Source: Salibacter sp031581065
GTDB taxonomy: Bacteria; Bacteroidota; Bacteroidia; Flavobacteriales_G; Salibacteraceae
Length of the DNA stretch: 64,000 nucleotides
Assembly: GCF_031581065.1 (NCBI RefSeq)
Contig: NZ_JAVLBN010000004.1
Coordinates: 1 to 64,000, forward strand
Reading direction: 5' to 3'
Both the position numbers and the translations under genes were made by a program. Shown here in pieces: positions 62,002 through 64,000 of the stretch; position 1 is the stretch's first letter, and the number at the start of each line of letters is the position of its first letter. The notes below the pieces were generated by a model. That model was not told the origin of the DNA. It saw only the letters and a program-made list of their open reading frames with translations, and made no database searches.

Positions 62002-62688
62002 CTATAATAAGCGATACAGTTCCTCAACTGCATCCTGAACATTATCGTGCACCTCAGTGATGGAAGCTTCCATCATGTAACAGGGAGCAGTAACAATTTT
62101 ATTTTCTTTATCGGTCAGAACCTCACGGATGGTTTTCATTTCAACAGCAGCACCGGTTTTTTCCATTCCCTGTGAAATGCCGGCAATGTCGTAAGGGGAC
62201 TTTTCCTTGTCGGTTCCGACTGTGAGTTTTGCATGAATATCGCTTCCCTGAAGTGCCTTAGCAATTGTTGTGGGACCCATACACAAGCCGAGTATAGGTT
62301 TTTTGTTTTCAATAAAGTGGAGAATTGCTTTTTTTACTTCGGGTACTATTTCGCCATCGGGGCCGCTGAATGCCCATTTAGTGTGGTTTTTAGCTGTTCC
62401 AAAGCCACCCGGAATCGCAAGCGCATCGAGCTGTGAGAGGTCGGCTTTGGCCACATCTTCAATTTCGCCACGTGCAATGCGAGCCGATTCGATGAGTACA
62501 TTGCGTTTCTCATCCATTTCTTCACCGTTCGTGTGGTTGATCACGTGGTGTTGGTCAACATCAGGAGCCAGACAAACAGTTTCTGCTCCCTTTTGTTCCA
62601 ATGCCAGTAAAGTAAAACTGGATTCGTGAATTTCGCTTCCGTCAAAAACGCCATTTCCAGATAGTAGTACACCTATTTTCTTTGCCAT
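62002..62688 (-). CDS. elbB: ElbB-type glyoxalase-like protein
   Basis: A 228-residue DJ-1/PfpI-fold protein. Family marks: VLLSGNGVFDGSEIHE at 7-22, AIPGGFGTAKN near 92, and the nucleophile elbow LGLCMGPTT near 131-139 with Cys. ElbB/GatZ-like proteins were tied to isoprenoid synthesis in E. coli and have weak glyoxalase activity; the true role is uncertain. The methyltransferase gene precedes it by four bases on the same strand. A motif copy lies at 62113. Confidence 0.92.
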   Translation of the reverse strand: MAKKIGVLLSGNGVFDGSEIHESSFTLLALEQKGAETVCLAPDVDQHHVINHTNGEEMDEKRNVLIESARIARGEIEDVAKADLSQLDALAIPGGFGTAKNHTKWAFSGPDGEIVPEVKKAILHFIENKKPILGLCMGPTTIAKALQGSDIHAKLTVGTDKEKSPYDIAGISQGMEKTGAAVEMKTIREVLTDKENKIVTAPCYMMEASITEVHDNVQDAVEELYRLL

Positions 62689-62692
62689 AATT

Positions 62693-63388
62693 TTATTTTT
62701 TTGCGTATCCGTATGCTATGTATTTCCAGCTTTTTGGGGTGATGGAATTTAATAATAATCCATCGATTTTACCAAATGTATTTTTCATGCTTTCATTGAG
62801 CCCAAATGCTCCCGGAAAACCGCTTGTCTTGATTTTCACTTCAGAGTATGGTTCAAAGTATTCATCGAGATCGTGATGATCGAGATAGCGCCAGGTATCT
62901 CCCCATTTGCGTAATTTTTCACGAGCTGTCAGGTGGAGTTTAGATCCTTTTAAGTTCTCAGCAAAAAGTAAATAGCCACCGGGTTTTAAAGCTTTGTGAA
63001 TCTGCTTTAAAATCTTCTTATGAGATTCTTTGTAATACTTGTTATCGCGATCGATTCCGCCCAAAATGGACTTGAAAATCACGACATCAAATTCTTTTTC
63101 ATAATGAATATTGAGGGCATCAAAGCTTTCGTATTTTACCCGATCTGATACACCTTCTTTTTGATGAAAGGCTCTGGCTTGATCGAGAAAGTCTTTGTTG
63201 ATATCTGTGCAGAGAACATCAAATCCTTTTGAAGCTAAATATAACGATGGACCACCGCGTCTGCCTCCCAGCTCAAGCGCTTTTCCGGGAGTGATGTTTT
63301 TAAGTGCTTCATCCCATAGCTCAAAAGCCTTAGACCAGGATTCAGTATCCCATTCAAAGACTTTCTTTTTTAGCTCCTTTTCTTTCAT
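62693..63388 (-). CDS. Class I SAM-dependent methyltransferase
   Basis: A 231-residue methyltransferase with SAM motif I LELGGRRGGPSLYLASKG near residue 38, the acidic residue of motif II in LCTDINKD near 60, and the IHKALKPGGYLLFAENLKG block near 128-146. The substrate is unknown; the general form resembles small-molecule or quinone-like methyltransferases. It overlaps pepE by four bases (ATGA) and elbB follows after four bases. Confidence 0.85.
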   Translation of the reverse strand: MKEKELKKKVFEWDTESWSKAFELWDEALKNITPGKALELGGRRGGPSLYLASKGFDVLCTDINKDFLDQARAFHQKEGVSDRVKYESFDALNIHYEKEFDVVIFKSILGGIDRDNKYYKESHKKILKQIHKALKPGGYLLFAENLKGSKLHLTAREKLRKWGDTWRYLDHHDLDEYFEPYSEVKIKTSGFPGAFGLNESMKNTFGKIDGLLLNSITPKSWKYIAYGYAKK

Positions 63389-64000
63389 TGCACCAAAAAG
63401 TTGAGGTTTTCAGTGGATTCAATTTCATAAGGTTGTTTGCCTTTTTCAAAAATCCTTACAGGATGATCTCCAAAGATTTTGATATCGTTCCCTTTCACGA
63501 TCAAAGCCGAACCTTCTCGCAAGCCAACTACCGGTTGATCGTTGTAAGCGTGGAATTCTTTAATTCTCGTTTCTCGCGTTTCACCCATGTGCTTGCTCCC
63601 GGGATCGGGATCGAGGTAATGTGGGTTGATATTGAACGGAACGAGCTGCAAGGCGTCAAAGGTTGGCGGATACATAATGGGCATGTCATTCGTTGTGCTG
63701 ATTGTTGTTCCTGTTATGTTTGATCCGGCACTTGAGCCCATATACGGCTTTCCTGATTCAACTGCGTTCTGAATGTGTTCTATAAATCCTAGCTTATACA
63801 GCTGTGTGAGGAGAACGAATGTGTTTCCGCCTCCTGTAAAAAGGCCATCTGCCCAGTTTACAGCTTCTCGAGTAGATTCAAATGTGTGAGCACCGCGCAC
63901 TTCAACGCCAATTTTATCAAATGCATCTGAAGCTATTTTGGTGTATTCATCATGTGAAATGCCGCCCGGCCTTGCGAAAGGGATGAATGTCACTTTTTTG
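63385..64000 (-). CDS. pepE: Dipeptidase E (peptidase S51), N terminus outside the window
   Basis: The frame remains open to the window end; the visible 205 residues match PepE from its second strand (VTFIPFARPGGISHDEY), so about 35 N-terminal residues are missing. Family marks are GGGNTFVLL near the middle, the catalytic Ser in GSSAGSNITGTTI, TTNDMPI and PFNINPHY. PepE is a cytoplasmic dipeptidase specific for N-terminal aspartate. It begins the operon pepE-methyltransferase-elbB by overlap. Confidence 0.93.
   Translation of the reverse strand, partial: KKVTFIPFARPGGISHDEYTKIASDAFDKIGVEVRGAHTFESTREAVNWADGLFTGGGNTFVLLTQLYKLGFIEHIQNAVESGKPYMGSSAGSNITGTTISTTNDMPIMYPPTFDALQLVPFNINPHYLDPDPGSKHMGETRETRIKEFHAYNDQPVVGLREGSALIVKGNDIKIFGDHPVRIFEKGKQPYEIESTENLNFLVQ

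Noticed and set aside
1161..62122. YGGTCAGADCC as a Chi or replichore-polarity (KOPS-like) site
   Set aside because: Such sites are strongly biased to one strand. Here the orientations are nearly equal (18 plus, 15 minus) over a window unlikely to straddle origin or terminus, and they do not follow gene direction (12 sense, 19 antisense, 2 non-coding).

Overview
This window looks like a chromosomal stretch of a Bacteroidota bacterium, most likely Flavobacteriia. The evidence is: six or more proteins ending in type IX secretion (T9SS) sorting domains, including one type B gliding-motility-associated domain; SprB-type repeats; a suf operon with the Bacteroidota-style tail (SufE, SufT-like, DUF2480); an RprX/RprY-like two-component pair; the 632-residue Bacteroidota amidophosphoribosyltransferase paralogue; and promoter boxes close to TAnnTTTG. 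Base composition is even and moderately AT-rich. I saw no rRNA, tRNA, CRISPR array, prophage or intact insertion sequence. No stretch over 300 bases lacks a gene or pseudogene.

Layout. 1-4588: the 3' part of a giant T9SS type B surface protein, then an outer-membrane beta-barrel protein. 4654-12178: YebC regulator, acyl-CoA carboxylase beta chain, a TPR histidine kinase overlapping its LuxR-type response regulator, a thioredoxin-fold protein, a 139-bp MITE-like element, and purD. 12236-21670: membrane proteins, three T9SS type A cargo proteins, PhoH, thiL and a predicted outer-membrane protein. 21930-28296: the operon sufA-sufB-sufC-sufD-sufS-sufE-sufT-like-DUF2480, preceded by a promoter and a perfect 10-bp dyad. 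28353-29054: a SPOR-domain gene broken by two frameshifts. 29212-38629, mostly minus strand: amidophosphoribosyltransferase-like protein, PlpD-like patatin with outer-membrane barrel, ACMSD and 3-hydroxyanthranilate dioxygenase (kynurenine-pathway chemistry), the RprY/RprX-like pair, a frameshifted lipoprotein gene and an ArsC/Spx-like protein. 38708-47308: flippase-like membrane protein, cystathionine gamma-synthase/lyase, KtrA-like RCK protein, an SDR, and two tandem T9SS M43 metalloproteases. 47350-56980: polA, a small Cys-rich lipoprotein, threonine dehydrogenase, an SDR overlapped by a tiny DUF2256 zinc-ribbon gene, ferritin, RNase R and a thioredoxin-like lipoprotein. 56985-64000: SDR/DUF2867, MORN-like protein, an orphan antitoxin-like gene, lpxH, then a tight operon of queD, map and a HAD-like protein, the second MITE-like copy, and elbB, a methyltransferase and pepE (cut by the window end).

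The main unexplained signal is not a gene. An 11-base word, YGGTCAGADCC (Y = C/T, D = A/G/T), occurs about 33 times by my hand count, on both strands in near-equal numbers, almost always inside genes and in different reading frames. By composition I would expect well under one. It behaves like a DNA uptake sequence, a modification motif or another DNA-level address tag. Secondary signals are the two-copy MITE-like element, the suf operator-like dyad, small genes broken at T runs, and the orphan antitoxin.
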